From NCBI RefSeq assembly GCF_900103985.1, contig NZ_FNIE01000006.1, positions 124,001-188,000 of the forward strand: DNA of 64,000 bases. The letters are read 5' to 3'. Both the position numbers and the translations under genes were made by a program. This stretch comes from Actinacidiphila guanduensis (lineage in GTDB: Bacteria > Actinomycetota > Actinomycetes > Streptomycetales > Streptomycetaceae). Every line of letters starts with the position of its first letter. Positions within the stretch are counted from its first letter, which is position 1. Shown piece by piece: positions 42,202 to 50,901 of this stretch. The notes beneath the pieces were generated by a model, which worked only from the letters and a program-made list of their open reading frames with translations, ran no database searches and was not told the DNA's origin.

Positions 42202-43248
42202 TCACTCGTTTGCGGCGCGGGGGCGGTCGGGGTCGGCGTACTGGTCGAAGAGGGGCGTGCGGGTGCTGCGCGAGCGTCGGGCGGTCGGCTGCTGCTGTTC
42301 GCGAGGCTGGTCGCGCGGCGCTTGCTCCTCCCGCGCCTCACGCCCATGGGTGCGCTCCCCTGGCGTCGTACCGGAACGAGCCGAACTCCAGGTGTCCGGG
42401 GCACCGAGGTCGATGCCGTTGGAGGTACGGGGCGCAACAGGGGCGGTCACATAAGTGGGCAGGGGCACCGGTACAGGCTCCCAGCCGTCACCCGCGGTCT
42501 GCTGCGCACGCTGCTGGTCCACCCACTCGGCGTGGTCGGTCTGCTCGACCACAGCACGCCGGTCGGCGCTGCGCGCAGAGGACGCGGGACCGGCGGGAAG
42601 CGCCGGCCTGGGTGCCTGGGGCGCGGCAGGCTCGTCATGGTTCGCCGCCATGGCGGCGGGCTTTCCGGGACGGGGCGCACGCAGGCGCCGAGCGGCCTCT
42701 GCCGCGCGGCGCTGGTCGAGGCGCACCTCGTAGCGCCTGCGCTCCTGGCGGCGCATCTGCCCGATGTAGAGCGTGAGCAGGACGGCGGGAACGGCAGGCG
42801 CCCAGAGCAGGACGACGCCGCCTACTGCCGCCGCAATGGCGCCGGCGGTGAACGCGAGGAAGAGCAGCGTCGTCGTACGGCGGCGGCGGGCGAGCACCCT
42901 GGCGCGCTGGCTGCTTCGGGGTGAGGACGCCGCAATGGCGGCGGGCGCCGGACGCGCAGGGGGACGGCGCACCTCGGTGACGGGCACGGCAAGGCCCCGG
43001 ACGTCCACCGCCTCCCCGAGGTCGGTCTCGTCGTCCGGTTCGTCGGCTGAGGGGTCGACGCTCTCACCGCGCGCCTTCGCGACGCGCCGCTCCATCGCCG
43101 CACGTCCGGACAGGAGCCGGATGGCGGTGCTGAAGCGTTCCGTCGGACGCACCTCGTTGAGCTCGTCCTGCCTACGGAGCCACATCGGCACCAGGTAGGC
43201 AGCCCAGGCCCCGACAATGACTGCGTAGATGAGGCCGCTACTGCTCAC
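42202..43248 (-). CDS. sepX: SepX/GlpR membrane protein of cell division (gephyrin-like Glp receptor)
   Basis: A 348-aa membrane protein: a first helix SSGLIYAVIVGAWAAYLVPM near the N-terminus, a cytoplasmic stretch with RPTERFSTAIRLLSGR, two adjacent helices around residues 125-170 (LLFLAFTAGAIAAAVGGVVL, then PAVPAVLLTLYIG), and a long basic, Pro/Ala/Gln-rich cytoplasmic tail. This architecture and its place next to GNAT-moaB-moaC-moeA-galU identify SepX, needed for hyphal compartmentalisation in Streptomyces; the corynebacterial equivalent GlpR binds the gephyrin-like protein Glp. GTG 43248 is chosen because TACCGT lies 7 nt upstream with no ribosome site, so the message looks leaderless. 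Confidence 0.88.
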   Translation of the reverse strand: MSSSGLIYAVIVGAWAAYLVPMWLRRQDELNEVRPTERFSTAIRLLSGRAAMERRVAKARGESVDPSADEPDDETDLGEAVDVRGLAVPVTEVRRPPARPAPAAIAASSPRSSQRARVLARRRRTTTLLFLAFTAGAIAAAVGGVVLLWAPAVPAVLLTLYIGQMRRQERRRYEVRLDQRRAAEAARRLRAPRPGKPAAMAANHDEPAAPQAPRPALPAGPASSARSADRRAVVEQTDHAEWVDQQRAQQTAGDGWEPVPVPLPTYVTAPVAPRTSNGIDLGAPDTWSSARSGTTPGERTHGREAREEQAPRDQPREQQQPTARRSRSTRTPLFDQYADPDRPRAANE

Positions 43249-43365
43249 GACGTACACGGTAGGGGTGATCGAGTCGCGCCATTGGCAATTCGGCTCGGTG
43301 TGTCGCACGATCTGGCTGATAGGGCCAGATTTTTGTGCGATCACCTTTACCATCGAACAATAGTT

Positions 43366-43959
43366 TTATTTCTGCTGCGCCTCGGGCCTCGCCTGCCGCC
43401 AGCGGCGCAGGAGTCCGTCGGGTACTTCCTCCACGGTGAGCGCGTATACGAGGTGGTCGCGCCATCCCCCGTCGATATGCAGATAGCGCGGCCGCAGCCC
43501 TTCCTCGCGGAAGCCGAGCTTTTCCGCCACCCGGCGGCTGGGCGCGTTCTCGGGGCGAATGCACACCTCCACCCGGTGGAGGCCGACCCGGCGGAAGCAG
43601 TGGTCGACGGCCAAGGCGACGGATGTGGGCATCACCCCGCGTCCGGCGACCGCCTCGTCCACCCAGTAGCCGATGTGCGCCGAGCACATGGAGCCCCAGG
43701 TGATGCCCGCGACGGTCAGTTGACCCGCCAGCCGCCCCTGGTACTCGATAACGAACGGCAGCATGCGCCCGGCGTTCGCCTCGCGCCTGAGGTGACGCAC
43801 CATCTGGCGGTAGGTGGGGCGTTGGGCGACATGTCCGGGAGGGGCGGGCGGCACGGTCGCCTCCCAGGGGCGCAACCACTCCCGGTTACGGCGGTTGACC
43901 TCGCGCCATGCGCGCTGGTCGCGCATCCGGATCGGGCGGAGGGTGATGTCACCGTCCAC
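43366..43959 (-). CDS. GNAT acetyltransferase, RimJ/RimL-like
   Basis: A 197-aa GNAT enzyme. YWVDEAVAGRGVMPTSVALA carries the acetyl-CoA-binding RGVMPT variant of the R-G-x-G-x-A/T loop, and VCIRPENAPSRRVAEKLGFR is the strongly conserved N-x-x-S-x-R-x-x-E-K-L-G-F motif of ribosomal-protein acetyltransferases. The GTG at 43957-43959 is the only start in range. It sits between moaB and sepX in a conserved order. The substrate may be a ribosomal or a division protein; sequence does not decide. Confidence 0.9.
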   Translation of the reverse strand: MDGDITLRPIRMRDQRAWREVNRRNREWLRPWEATVPPAPPGHVAQRPTYRQMVRHLRREANAGRMLPFVIEYQGRLAGQLTVAGITWGSMCSAHIGYWVDEAVAGRGVMPTSVALAVDHCFRRVGLHRVEVCIRPENAPSRRVAEKLGFREEGLRPRYLHIDGGWRDHLVYALTVEEVPDGLLRRWRQARPEAQQK

Positions 43960-43982
43960 CAGCTCAACCGGCCAGGACCCGT

Positions 43983-44528
43983 TCAGCTCGGTCTCCCAGT
44001 ATCGGAATGCGGATCATCGTCCGAGTGATGATCCGACTGCTCTTTCGGGTGATCGCCGCCGCGGATCTGGTCGACGGCGTGGACGACAATCGGCGCCAGG
44101 ACGGCCAAGCCGTCCTTCACGCCTCCGGTCGATCCGGGAAGGTTCACCACCAGGGTGCGGCCGGCGACCCCTGCGACGCCACGGGAGAGCGCAGCGGTGG
44201 GTACTTTTGCGCGACCGGCGGCGCGGATCGCCTCGGCGACACCGGGGACCTCGTAGTCGAGTACCGCGCGGGTCACCTCGGGGGTGCGGTCGGTGGGCGA
44301 GATGCCGGTACCACCGGTGGTCACCACGAGGTCGTAGCCGGCGGCGACGGCTTCCCTGAGCACCTTGGCGACCGGGTCCCCGTCGGGGACGACCCGCGGG
44401 CCGTCCACGGCGAAGCCCAGCTCCGCGAGGGCTGCAGCGATCAGGGGCCCGCCCCGGTCCTCGTACACCCCTGCGGCGGCCCGGTTGGAGGCGGTGACGG
44501 CCAGTGCCCGGGGCGGTTGCGCGGTCAC
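43983..44528 (-). CDS. MoaB/Mog family molybdopterin adenylyltransferase
   Basis: MoaB/MogA-type proteins adenylate molybdopterin before molybdenum insertion. The 181-aa product has the domain signature DLVVTTGGTGISPTDRTPE and, later, NLPGSTGGVKDGLAVL, both characteristic. The C-terminal 25 residues are a His/Asp-rich tail (DHHSDDDPHSDTG) that could bind metal. GTG 44528 overlaps the moaC stop as GTGA. It is encoded between moaC and a GNAT gene. Confidence 0.94.
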   Translation of the reverse strand: MTAQPPRALAVTASNRAAAGVYEDRGGPLIAAALAELGFAVDGPRVVPDGDPVAKVLREAVAAGYDLVVTTGGTGISPTDRTPEVTRAVLDYEVPGVAEAIRAAGRAKVPTAALSRGVAGVAGRTLVVNLPGSTGGVKDGLAVLAPIVVHAVDQIRGGDHPKEQSDHHSDDDPHSDTGRPS

Positions 44529-45007
44529 GGCCGGTGCCAGTCACCGGACTTGCCGCCGGTCTTCTCCTCGACCCGCACGTCGGTGACCACCGCGCCCTTG
44601 TCGACGGCCTTGACCATGTCGACAACGGTGAGCGCGGCGACGGCGACGGCGGTGAGCGCCTCCATCTCGACACCTGTGCGGTCGTTGGTGCGCACCGTGG
44701 CGGTGATCTCGACGGCGTCGTCGGCGACCTCGAGGTCGACGGTCACTCCGGAGATCGACAGCGGGTGGCATAGGGGGACGAGGTCGGGTGTGCGCTTGGC
44801 GCCCATGATGCCCGCGACGCGGGCGACACCCAGGGCGTCGCCCTTGGGCACGCCCTCGCCGCGGAGGAGTTCGACAACGCGCGGCGCGACGAGCACACGA
44901 CCGGTGGCTCGGGCAGTGCGAGTGGTGACGTCCTTGGCGGAGACGTCGACCATGCGGGCGGCGCCTGCCTCGTCGATGTGGGTGAGGTGCTGGTGCGCGC
45001 TGCTCAT
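44525..45007 (-). CDS. moaC: Cyclic pyranopterin monophosphate synthase MoaC
   Basis: MoaC makes cyclic pyranopterin monophosphate, the first intermediate of molybdopterin synthesis, together with MoaA. The 160-aa product shows LTHIDEAGAARMVDVSAKD at the start, PLCHPLSISGV in the active-site region and KAVDKGAVVTDV near the end, all MoaC hallmarks. The ATG at 45007 is clear. It overlaps moaB by 4 nt and follows the moeA-type gene after 87 nt. Confidence 0.96.
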   Translation of the reverse strand: MSSAHQHLTHIDEAGAARMVDVSAKDVTTRTARATGRVLVAPRVVELLRGEGVPKGDALGVARVAGIMGAKRTPDLVPLCHPLSISGVTVDLEVADDAVEITATVRTNDRTGVEMEALTAVAVAALTVVDMVKAVDKGAVVTDVRVEEKTGGKSGDWHRP

Positions 45008-45094
45008 CGTTCTCCCGTGCGGTCCGTTGGGCAGACACCGTACCGGCCCGTACCCGGGCCCGGCGCGCCGGTCCGCGACATGGAGCGCCGGGCG

Positions 45095-46414
45095 CTAGCC
45101 CAGCGAGATCACCTCGACGTCGCTTCCGGCGGCGACCGACGTCACCTCTTCCGGTACGACGATCAGAGCGTCTGCGTGGGCCAGGGCTTTCACCAGGTGG
45201 GACGCGGAGCCACCCACAGGAGTGACCGTACCGGAACGCTTGTCGTACCGCCCCCGCAGGAACTGCCGCTTGCCCTCGGGCGACCTGTCGATCGCCTGCG
45301 TGCACACGGCTCGTACGACATCACGATGAACGGGCGCGACGCCCATGAGCGTACGGATGACGGGGCGCACGAACAGCTCGAACGACACATAGGCGCTCAC
45401 CGGGTTGCCGGGCAGGGCCAGCAGGGGGATGCGGTCGGGGCCGATCCTGCCGAATCCCTGCGGCTTGCCGGGCTGCATCGCGAGCTTGCGGAACTCCACG
45501 TGCCCGGCGTCGTCCGCACCCTCCCCGAATGCCTCGCCCAGGGACGACAGCGCCTCCTTGACGACGTCGTACGCCCCGACGCTCACTCCCCCGCTGGTGA
45601 CGATGACGTCCGCGCGACTGAACTGGTCCTCAATGGCGGCGCGCAGTGTCTCGACCTCGTCGGGGACGGCACCGACGCGGTAGGCAACCGCCCCGGCTTC
45701 CACAGCGGCGGCGGTGAGGGCGAAGCTGTTGGAATCGTGGATGCGTCCTGGGGCCAAGGGCTCGCCGGGCGGCACGAGTTCGCTGCCGGTGGAGACGACC
45801 ACGACCCGGGGGCGCGGCCGTACTGTGACGGTGGGGCACCCGATGGCGGCCAGGAGCGCGATCTGGGACGGCCCGAGCACGGTGCCGGCGGAAAGAGCGA
45901 GTTCCCCGGCGCCGACGTCACTGCCGGGCGCCCTGACGTACTGGCCCGCCTCGGCACCTTGGTACACAAGCACCTCGCCGCCGGAGCCGGCCGGGTCGGT
46001 GGAGAACGCCGCCATGGTGTCGGCCGGGCCCTGCCCGGTGCCGCCGTCGGTCCACTCGACGGGGACGACGGCCTCGGCACCTGGCGGCAGGGGCGCACCG
46101 GTCATGATGCGGGCGGCCTGGCCGGGGCGGACGGTGGGGAGTTCGCCGCTGCCGGCCGCCACGTCCCCGATCACCTCTAGGACGGCGGGGTGCTCGGGGG
46201 TGGCCGCCTTGACGTCGGCGACCCTGACCGCGTAGCCGTCCATCGAGCTGTTCGCAAAGGGCGGCAGGGACGTCGGCACGGTGACGTCCCCGACAAGCAC
46301 GCACCCCTGGGCGTCGAGAAGTTGCAACTCGATCGGCTCAAGGGGGGACAGTTGCCCCAGGATGCTTTCCAGATGTTCGGTGACGGACCACACGCGGTCG
46401 GCGTCATGACTCAC
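45095..46414 (-). CDS. glp: Gephyrin-like molybdotransferase Glp / MoeA
   Basis: A 439-aa MoeA/gephyrin-E-type protein that would insert molybdate into adenylated molybdopterin. Seen: SMDGYAVRVADV near residue 57, RIMTGAPLPPGAEAVVPVE near 100, the MoCF-biosynthesis signature VIVTSGGVSVGAYD near 270 and LPGNPVSAYVSFE near 340. In Corynebacterium the orthologous protein Glp is a division protein that binds FtsZ and the membrane receptor GlpR; the nearby sepX/glpR gene suggests the same pairing here. GTG 46414 overlaps the galU stop as GTGA, so its translation is coupled to galU. Confidence 0.92.
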   Translation of the reverse strand: MSHDADRVWSVTEHLESILGQLSPLEPIELQLLDAQGCVLVGDVTVPTSLPPFANSSMDGYAVRVADVKAATPEHPAVLEVIGDVAAGSGELPTVRPGQAARIMTGAPLPPGAEAVVPVEWTDGGTGQGPADTMAAFSTDPAGSGGEVLVYQGAEAGQYVRAPGSDVGAGELALSAGTVLGPSQIALLAAIGCPTVTVRPRPRVVVVSTGSELVPPGEPLAPGRIHDSNSFALTAAAVEAGAVAYRVGAVPDEVETLRAAIEDQFSRADVIVTSGGVSVGAYDVVKEALSSLGEAFGEGADDAGHVEFRKLAMQPGKPQGFGRIGPDRIPLLALPGNPVSAYVSFELFVRPVIRTLMGVAPVHRDVVRAVCTQAIDRSPEGKRQFLRGRYDKRSGTVTPVGGSASHLVKALAHADALIVVPEEVTSVAAGSDVEVISLG

Positions 46415-47319
46415 TCTTGCATCTCCTCAGCGACATACTCACGCAGCCAGGTCCGGAAGTCGGGCCCCAGGTCTTCACGTTCGCATGCCAGTCGGACAAT
46501 CGCACGCAAGTAGTCACCCCTGTCGCCGGTGTCGTAGCGGCGGCCGGTGAAGACCACGCCGTGCACCGGTCCGCCGTCGTCGTCGCGCAGCGCCAACTCG
46601 CGAAGGGCGTCGGTGAGCTGGATCTCGCCGCCGCGGCCGGGCTGGGTCTTCTTCAGCGTCTCGAAAACTGCCGGGTCCAGGACATACCGTCCGATGACCG
46701 CATAGAAGGACGGGGCCTTGTCGGTGGTCGGCTTCTCGACGAGGTCGGTGACGCGTACGACATCGGGATCTGCGGTGGGCGCTATCGCCGCCGACCCGTA
46801 CAGGTGAATGCTCTCGGGGTCGACCTCCATGAGCGCGACGACGCTGCCGCCGTACTGCTCCTGGACGCTGATCATGCGCGACAGCAGGGGGTCGCGCGGG
46901 TCGATCAGGTCGTCGCCCAGGAGGACGGCGAAGGGCTGGTCGCCGACGTGCGGTTCGGCGCAGAGGACGGCATGCCCGAGACCCTTGGGGTCGCCCTGGC
47001 GCACATAGTGCATCGTGGCCAGGTCGCTCGACTCGCGCACCCTGGCGAGGCGTGACTCGTCGCCCTTGCGGGTGAGCGCCTCCTCCAGTTCGTAGTTGCG
47101 GTCGAAGTGGTCCTCCAAGGGGCGCTTGTTGCGCCCGGTGATCATCAGGACATCCGACAGTCCGGCGGAAACCGCCTCCTCGACCACGTACTGGATCGCC
47201 GGTTTGTCCACCACCGGCAGCATCTCCTTGGGAGTTGCCTTGGTCGCCGGCAGGAACCTGGTGCCGAGGCCGGCCGCGGGGATGACAGCCTTGGAGACCC
47301 GTGTACGTGAACTCGTCAT
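46411..47319 (-). CDS. galU: UTP-glucose-1-phosphate uridylyltransferase GalU
   Basis: GalU makes UDP-glucose from UTP and glucose-1-phosphate, supplying the Leloir pathway, trehalose and wall glycans. The 302-aa product has KAVIPAAGLGTRFLPATKAT and PKEMLPVVDKPAIQYVVEEA at residues 8-50, and VEKP/ DPAVFETL motifs later. ATG 47319 is chosen because homology begins there and TAGGGT lies 7 nt upstream, the pattern of a leaderless message. It is the first gene of the galU-glp-moaC-moaB-GNAT-sepX string and diverges from the cyclo-ligase gene. Confidence 0.95.
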   Translation of the reverse strand: MTSSRTRVSKAVIPAAGLGTRFLPATKATPKEMLPVVDKPAIQYVVEEAVSAGLSDVLMITGRNKRPLEDHFDRNYELEEALTRKGDESRLARVRESSDLATMHYVRQGDPKGLGHAVLCAEPHVGDQPFAVLLGDDLIDPRDPLLSRMISVQEQYGGSVVALMEVDPESIHLYGSAAIAPTADPDVVRVTDLVEKPTTDKAPSFYAVIGRYVLDPAVFETLKKTQPGRGGEIQLTDALRELALRDDDGGPVHGVVFTGRRYDTGDRGDYLRAIVRLACEREDLGPDFRTWLREYVAEEMQE

Positions 47320-47400
47320 GGCATGCACCCTAGTGGCCGCGAATGTCCGCAAGGTGAAGAACTGATGGATTGTGACTGGTAAAGAATGGTTGCGCACGGT

Positions 47401-48018
47401 ATGAGCGGGAACATCCGCGAACAGAAGTCACAGTTGCGAGCTCGTCTCCTGGAGGCCAGGCGCGGGTTGACCACCGGTGAACGGCAGGAGGCGAGCAGAG
47501 CGCTGGCAGAGAGAGTACGGGACCTGCCGCCGCTTGCAACCGCCGGGACGGTCGCCGCCTATGTGTCGACAGGAAGCGAGCCCGGGACGCGCGACCTGAT
47601 CGACGCTCTGCGCACGCAGGGCACCCGCGTGCTCCTCCCGGTGCTCCGCGCCGACAACGATCTGGACTGGGCCGCCTACGAGGGCCCCGACGCCCTTGTG
47701 CCCGGTCCCCGACGCCTCGTGGAGCCCGCAGGTGTACGCCTGGGTGTCGAGGCCGTCGCCCAGGCGCAGGCCGTCCTGCTGCCAGGGTTGGCTGTCGACG
47801 CCACAGGTGCACGCCTGGGGCGCGGGGGCGGCTCGTACGACAGGGTGCTGGAGCGCTTGGCGGCCATGGGTGCGCATCCCATGCTCGTGGTGCTCCTCTA
47901 CGCGCACGAGGTGGTCGACACGGTTCCTCGCGAACCGCACGACCACCTCGTCGACGCGGTGGTCACCCCTGGGGCCGTCCACCGCTTCCGCCACCTCGGC
48001 GGCGCGGCTACGGCGTGA
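47401..48018 (+). CDS. 5-formyltetrahydrofolate cyclo-ligase
   Basis: This enzyme converts 5-formyl-THF to 5,10-methenyl-THF with ATP, returning a storage folate to one-carbon metabolism. The 205-aa product begins REQKSQLRARLLEARRGLTT and has the diagnostic LLPGLAVDATGARLGRGGGS then YDRVLERL near residue 130-160. ATG 47401 is preferred to a GTG 15 nt upstream; neither has a good ribosome site. Its last 11 nt overlap the end of the converging penicillin-acylase gene. Confidence 0.94.
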   Translation: MSGNIREQKSQLRARLLEARRGLTTGERQEASRALAERVRDLPPLATAGTVAAYVSTGSEPGTRDLIDALRTQGTRVLLPVLRADNDLDWAAYEGPDALVPGPRRLVEPAGVRLGVEAVAQAQAVLLPGLAVDATGARLGRGGGSYDRVLERLAAMGAHPMLVVLLYAHEVVDTVPREPHDHLVDAVVTPGAVHRFRHLGGAATA

Positions 48019-50722
48019 GCGCCATCTTCGCCTTGGCCGCCTTGTCGACGCGCTCGTCGCTGAAGTACCAGGGCAGCAGTTCGCCGGCGGCCCACTTGTC
48101 CGTCTGGTCGGTGTAGTGGGCGTTGTAGGCATGCCCTGACTCTCCGGTGAGGTTGATCCACCGGGACTTGTCGAAGTCCTGGAGGTTGACGATCATCCGC
48201 ATCGAAGGGACCCATTCGACGTCGTAGCCGCCGGCCGCGTTCCAGCCACTGGCGTCCACGGCGGCCTCGCCGCCGCTGAGCTCATAGGGGCCACGGTTGA
48301 GAAGCCATTTGACGACGCCCGGCCCCTTGGTGCCCAGGGTCTGGTTCTTCAGAGTGAGCTTGTGCAGCCGTCCCCAGCTCCAGGTGTTGATGTCCTTGCC
48401 GAGCTTGGCGGTCAGCTCGTAGCGGGCATCCTTCATGGCCTGTGCGAGCAACTGGTCGCGCGTGCTGTGGTCGGCCTTGTTGGTGTCGCTGCCGAAGAAC
48501 GCGGTCGTCGACATCGTCCACCAGGGGTTGTGCTCGTCGGGAAGGATGTTGCGGACGACCTCGAACCAGCGGTCCCCACCGTCGGGCTGTGCCTCGTCGG
48601 CGTCGCGCTCACCGCACTCCTCGACGGTCTTGGCCTTGCCTGTCAGGTCGTCGACGGGCCCGGTCTGCCCGGCGGGCGGCACCCTGAGGCACTGGCCCTT
48701 GGGCCGCAGCTCCTTGGGCAGCTTGTTGCCGAACGCCAGCTTCAGGACGTTGCGCCACACAGCGTTGAAGTACGCGGCAGCCGCCGAGTCGGAATCCTGG
48801 TTGTAGTCCCATCCTTCGAGCAGCTTTTGTGCGTCACGGACGTAGTCACCCTTGTCGTTGGTGATGTCGACCTTCAGCAGGTAGGGCACGAGCAGCTTCG
48901 CGATCTCGCTGCTGTCGTCGTTCTGCATGGACTGCATGTCGTCCATGGAGATCTTGCCGCCGTCCTTGATCTTGGACGCGATGAGGTCGTTGATCCGCTG
49001 ACTGCGGGTGCCGTAGTCCCAGTCGTCGGTGAGCAGGTAGGGGTAGTCGTCCTGGTTCACGACCGGTTGGTTGGCCGTGACGATGTAGCCCTTCGGCGGG
49101 TTCTCGACGTACGGCATCGAGGCAAACGGGATGTACCGGCCGGTCCACGCGTAGCGGGAGTCCCAGCCGGGCTCCGGCCAGGTGCCGTCGTCGCCCTTCG
49201 GCCTGATCGGGATCTGTCCGGGCGCCTGGTAGCCGATGTTGCCCTTGGTGTCGGCGTACGTCAGGTTCTGCGACGGAACGGCGAAGTCCTTGGCCGCGTT
49301 GCGGAACTGCGTGAAGTCGGTGGCCCGATCGAGCTCGAAGACGGCGTCCATGGTCTTCGACGGAGTCAGCGCGGTCCACTTCAGAGCGACGGCGTAGCCG
49401 CTGTTGACGCCGCCCGGGGGGTCGGAGACGGGCGCGGTCTGGCCGACGGTCCGGATCTCGTCGTCGCGGTCGGAGATCAGCGGTCCGTTGTTGGTCTCTC
49501 GTACGGTGATCGTACGGGGCTTACCGCCGGCCACCTTGATGGTCTCGCGCCGTGTGATGAACGGCTTCTGCTTGCCGTCGTACAGGTAGGTGGTCGCGGT
49601 GACCTTCTCCAGGTACAGGTCGGTCACGTCGGCGCCGAGGTTGGTCATGCCCCAGGCGATGTCCTGGTTGTGTCCGATGACCACACCGGGCATACCCGAG
49701 AAGGTGAACCCGCTGATGTCGTACGGGCAGGATTTGCTCACCGTCCGGCAGTGCAGGCCCATCTGGTACCAGACCGACGGCAGCTCGGGTGCCAGGTGCG
49801 GGTCATTGGCCAGCAGCGGCTTGCCGGTCGTCGTGTACTGGCCGGAGACGACCCACGAGTTGGAGCCGATGCCCGTGCCGTTCGGACCGAGCAGCGCGGG
49901 CATCTGGTCGATGATCTGAGAAATACCCGCGAGCTGGGAGTCGACGCTGCTGTTGAGCCCCCGAGGAGTGGTGGAACCGTCCGCGGTGAAATCACCGGTG
50001 CTTTGATCGACCGATCCGCCGGAGATGATCGGACTGTTCCGGTCATAGGGGTAGTCAGGGTACAGCTGCTTGATCTGCGCCTGGCTGAGCCGGCTCGTCA
50101 TGAGCGCGCGGTCGATCTCGTCCTGCATGTTGCCGCGCAAGTCCCAAGCCATCGCCTTGAGCCAGGACACGGAGTCGACCGGTGTCCATGGCTGCGGCTT
50201 GTAGTTGTTGCTGATCGAGAGGGCCTCGTACTCCAGGGACAGGGCCGAGCCGCTGTGGTCCTTCAAGTAGGCGTTGACGCCGTCGGAGTAGGCCTGCAGG
50301 TACTTCTGCGTCGTCGAGCTGAGCTTCGCGTACTCCTTCTGCGCGACGCCGCGCCAGTTGAGGGTGCGCACGAAGGCGTCGGTCTCGACCTCGCTCTTGC
50401 CGAACATCTCCGACAGCCGTCCGGCGGTCAGGTGCCGACGCACGTCCATCTCGTAGAAGCGGTCCTGCGCCTGGACGTAGCCCTGGGCACGGAAGAGGTC
50501 CTCCGGGGTGTCGGCGTAGATCTGCGGGATGCCATTGGCGTCGCGCTTGACGTCGACCGGCCCGGACAGGCCGCGAAGCGTCAGCGAACCGGTGGTCTGC
50601 GGGAAGGAGGCGCGCACGGTACTGATGCTCCAGTACGACCCATATCCGACTCCCGCCACCAGCAGCAGCACCAACGTGATCACGATCAGGCGTACGCGGC
50701 GGGATTTCTTCCGTGCGGGCAT
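48008..50722 (-). CDS. Penicillin acylase family Ntn-hydrolase, membrane-anchored
   Basis: A 904-aa N-terminal-nucleophile amidase precursor with a basic start and hydrophobic helix (RRVRLIVITLVLLLVAGVGY, residues about 8-27) that exports or anchors it. Ser287, in GTGIGSNSWVVSG, follows a Gly as in penicillin G acylase, and is the expected new N-terminus of the beta chain after self-cleavage; the beta-chain Asn/Arg-type motifs (KPLLANDPHL) follow directly. Natural substrates may be acyl-homoserine lactones, cyclic lipopeptides or other amides rather than penicillins. The gene converges with and overlaps the cyclo-ligase gene by 11 nt. Confidence 0.92.
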   Translation of the reverse strand: MPARKKSRRVRLIVITLVLLLVAGVGYGSYWSISTVRASFPQTTGSLTLRGLSGPVDVKRDANGIPQIYADTPEDLFRAQGYVQAQDRFYEMDVRRHLTAGRLSEMFGKSEVETDAFVRTLNWRGVAQKEYAKLSSTTQKYLQAYSDGVNAYLKDHSGSALSLEYEALSISNNYKPQPWTPVDSVSWLKAMAWDLRGNMQDEIDRALMTSRLSQAQIKQLYPDYPYDRNSPIISGGSVDQSTGDFTADGSTTPRGLNSSVDSQLAGISQIIDQMPALLGPNGTGIGSNSWVVSGQYTTTGKPLLANDPHLAPELPSVWYQMGLHCRTVSKSCPYDISGFTFSGMPGVVIGHNQDIAWGMTNLGADVTDLYLEKVTATTYLYDGKQKPFITRRETIKVAGGKPRTITVRETNNGPLISDRDDEIRTVGQTAPVSDPPGGVNSGYAVALKWTALTPSKTMDAVFELDRATDFTQFRNAAKDFAVPSQNLTYADTKGNIGYQAPGQIPIRPKGDDGTWPEPGWDSRYAWTGRYIPFASMPYVENPPKGYIVTANQPVVNQDDYPYLLTDDWDYGTRSQRINDLIASKIKDGGKISMDDMQSMQNDDSSEIAKLLVPYLLKVDITNDKGDYVRDAQKLLEGWDYNQDSDSAAAAYFNAVWRNVLKLAFGNKLPKELRPKGQCLRVPPAGQTGPVDDLTGKAKTVEECGERDADEAQPDGGDRWFEVVRNILPDEHNPWWTMSTTAFFGSDTNKADHSTRDQLLAQAMKDARYELTAKLGKDINTWSWGRLHKLTLKNQTLGTKGPGVVKWLLNRGPYELSGGEAAVDASGWNAAGGYDVEWVPSMRMIVNLQDFDKSRWINLTGESGHAYNAHYTDQTDKWAAGELLPWYFSDERVDKAAKAKMALTP

Positions 50723-50820
50723 CGCTGTCCTTCAAGGGGCAGGGCGGACCGGGTGATCAAGTGCTCGATGTGCAAGGGCAACCATAGGCGCATGCGCTGT
50801 GGCCGACGGACACGGAGGCC

Positions 50821-50843
50821 GGGCGGCCGGGCCCCGGCCGCCC
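50821..50843. other. Perfect hairpin between penicillin-acylase and antiporter genes
   Basis: GGGCGGCCGG and CCGGCCGCCC flank GCC. It lies in the divergent spacer (50723-50901), upstream of both genes. It may be an operator or an RNA element; no nearby gene end explains it as a terminator. Confidence 0.6.
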
Positions 50844-50901
50844 GAATACCAAGAGAGGGTAAAATATTAGCCAAGGCAACGAAGTTGAAAGGACCGGGCC
50901 C

